Shown piece after piece: positions 22,034 through 22,628 of a stretch of DNA of 22,628 bases (position 1 is the first letter of the stretch; each line of letters starts with the position of its first letter). The stretch comes from Fimbriimonadaceae bacterium (GTDB taxonomy: Bacteria > Armatimonadota > Fimbriimonadia > Fimbriimonadales > Fimbriimonadaceae): contig JACFNW010000001.1 in assembly GCA_019454665.1 (NCBI GenBank), positions 1-22,628 of the forward strand, given 5' to 3'. Both the position numbers and the translations under genes were made by a program. The notes under the pieces were generated by a model. It had not been told where the DNA came from. It was given only the letters and a program-made list of their open reading frames with translations, and did not search any database.

Positions 22034-22628
22034 CTACTCGCGGAACGCCTCGGCGCGGGCTTTGCCAACCAGTTCCGCGATCGCGGGGTGGTCGGCCTCG
22101 CGGAAGCCCGCCGGTGGGCCGTCGAACACGAGTTCGCCGGCATGGAGAAACGCGATTCGGTCGGCTACGCGGAACACCGACGTGAGGTCGTGGCTGACGA
22201 TGAGCGATGTCGCCCCGATCTTGTCGCGGACGTCCACCATGAGCGAGTCGAGCGCATACGTGGTGACGGGGTCGAGACCCGTCGTCGGTTCGTCGTAGAG
22301 CATCACCGCGGGTTCGAGGATCAGGGCTCGCGCCACGCCGACGCGTTTTCGCATGCCGCCGCTGAGTTCGCTGGGCATCAGGTGGGCCGTGCCCGACAGC
22401 CCCACTTGGTCCAGGATCGCTTCGGCGACGGCGCGCTGATCCTTGAGCGATGCGCGCGGGTGGCGGCGGCGGTACCCGAACAGGACGTTGTCCATCACGT
22501 TCATGTAGTCGAACAGCGCCGATGACTGAAAGACGAGGCCCAGATGGCGGCGGGCCGCGTCCGCGGGGCGCGGCACCACCACACCCGACACATCGACGGT
22601 GGCGACCGCGACGGGGGTAAGCCCCGCG
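22034..22628 (-). CDS. Mla-type ABC transporter ATPase, N-terminus cut by window edge
   Basis: This is the C-terminal 197 residues or so of an ABC ATPase; the Walker A part lies beyond the right edge. Visible motifs are the Q-loop in GLVFQSSALFDYMNVMDNV, signature LSGGMRKRVGVARAL, Walker B VMLYDEPTTGLDP and H-loop VSHDL. The ALFDxxxVxxN pattern and the LSGGMRKR signature are typical of MlaF/Ttg2A, which drive phospholipid or toluene-type transport across the envelope with MlaE permease and MlaD. The partner genes are not in the window and presumably lie upstream, to the right. The stop is at 22034, 17 bases from the converging FAD lipoprotein gene. A GTG at 22591 is not the real start since the frame stays open to the edge. 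Confidence 0.93.
   Translation of the reverse strand, partial: AGLTPVAVATVDVSGVVVPRPADAARRHLGLVFQSSALFDYMNVMDNVLFGYRRRHPRASLKDQRAVAEAILDQVGLSGTAHLMPSELSGGMRKRVGVARALILEPAVMLYDEPTTGLDPVTTYALDSLMVDVRDKIGATSLIVSHDLTSVFRVADRIAFLHAGELVFDGPPAGFREADHPAIAELVGKARAEAFRE

Overview
This window is high-GC bacterial chromosome with tightly packed genes on both strands. It shows no insertion sequence, phage gene, CRISPR array, tRNA or rRNA. The best taxonomic clue is the secreted prepilin-like protein at 10064-10897. Its N-terminus ([20 protein letters not shown], followed by FPVYAQAK) and DUF1559-like body are typical of Armatimonadota, perhaps the Fimbriimonadia. That placement is inferred from remembered families, not from a search.

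Layout. 1-1360 (+): ribosome hibernation factor hpf and an unknown exported protein. 1371-3704 (-): an MFS transporter fused to a HEAT-repeat tail. 3741-5173 (-): a two-gene TerC/PepSY membrane operon with a clear terminator. 5256-7185 (+): an FmdB-type zinc-ribbon protein, a dihydrodipicolinate-synthase-family lyase/aldolase and a DedA membrane protein. 7190-9581 (-): a MalK/UgpC-type sugar ABC ATPase translationally linked to L-rhamnose isomerase. 9582-10063: the largest gene-free stretch, with a G-quadruplex-like G-tract, a strong promoter and a structured leader. 10064-13145 (+): the prepilin-like protein, a strong terminator and an EF-G-like GTPase preceded by a possible 20-residue leader peptide. 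13194-18629 (-): an ornithine-cyclodeaminase-family protein, a large exported HEAT-repeat protein, MTA phosphorylase and a BtuF-like binding lipoprotein. The last three of these are joined by a 4-bp overlap and a 3-bp gap. 18719-19189 (-): queD. 19226-22016 (+): corA and an FAD-dependent lipoprotein with a possible S-layer-like tail. 22034-22628 (-): an Mla-type ABC ATPase cut by the window edge.

Expression signals fall into two groups. Several genes have a clear Shine-Dalgarno sequence (hpf, FmdB, prepilin, EF-G-like). Others have a -10-like hexamer only 7-8 nt before the start codon and no Shine-Dalgarno, which suggests leaderless mRNAs (MFS-HEAT, DHDPS-like, BtuF-like, FAD lipoprotein).

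I did not find an obvious new defence or mobile system. The most unusual items are the MFS-HEAT fusion, the exported HEAT protein co-transcribed with mtnP, an anti-Shine-Dalgarno sequence abutting the TerC/PepSY terminator, the EF-G-like leader peptide with a GTGA overlap, and the EF-G-like G4 motif NKLE in place of NKxD.
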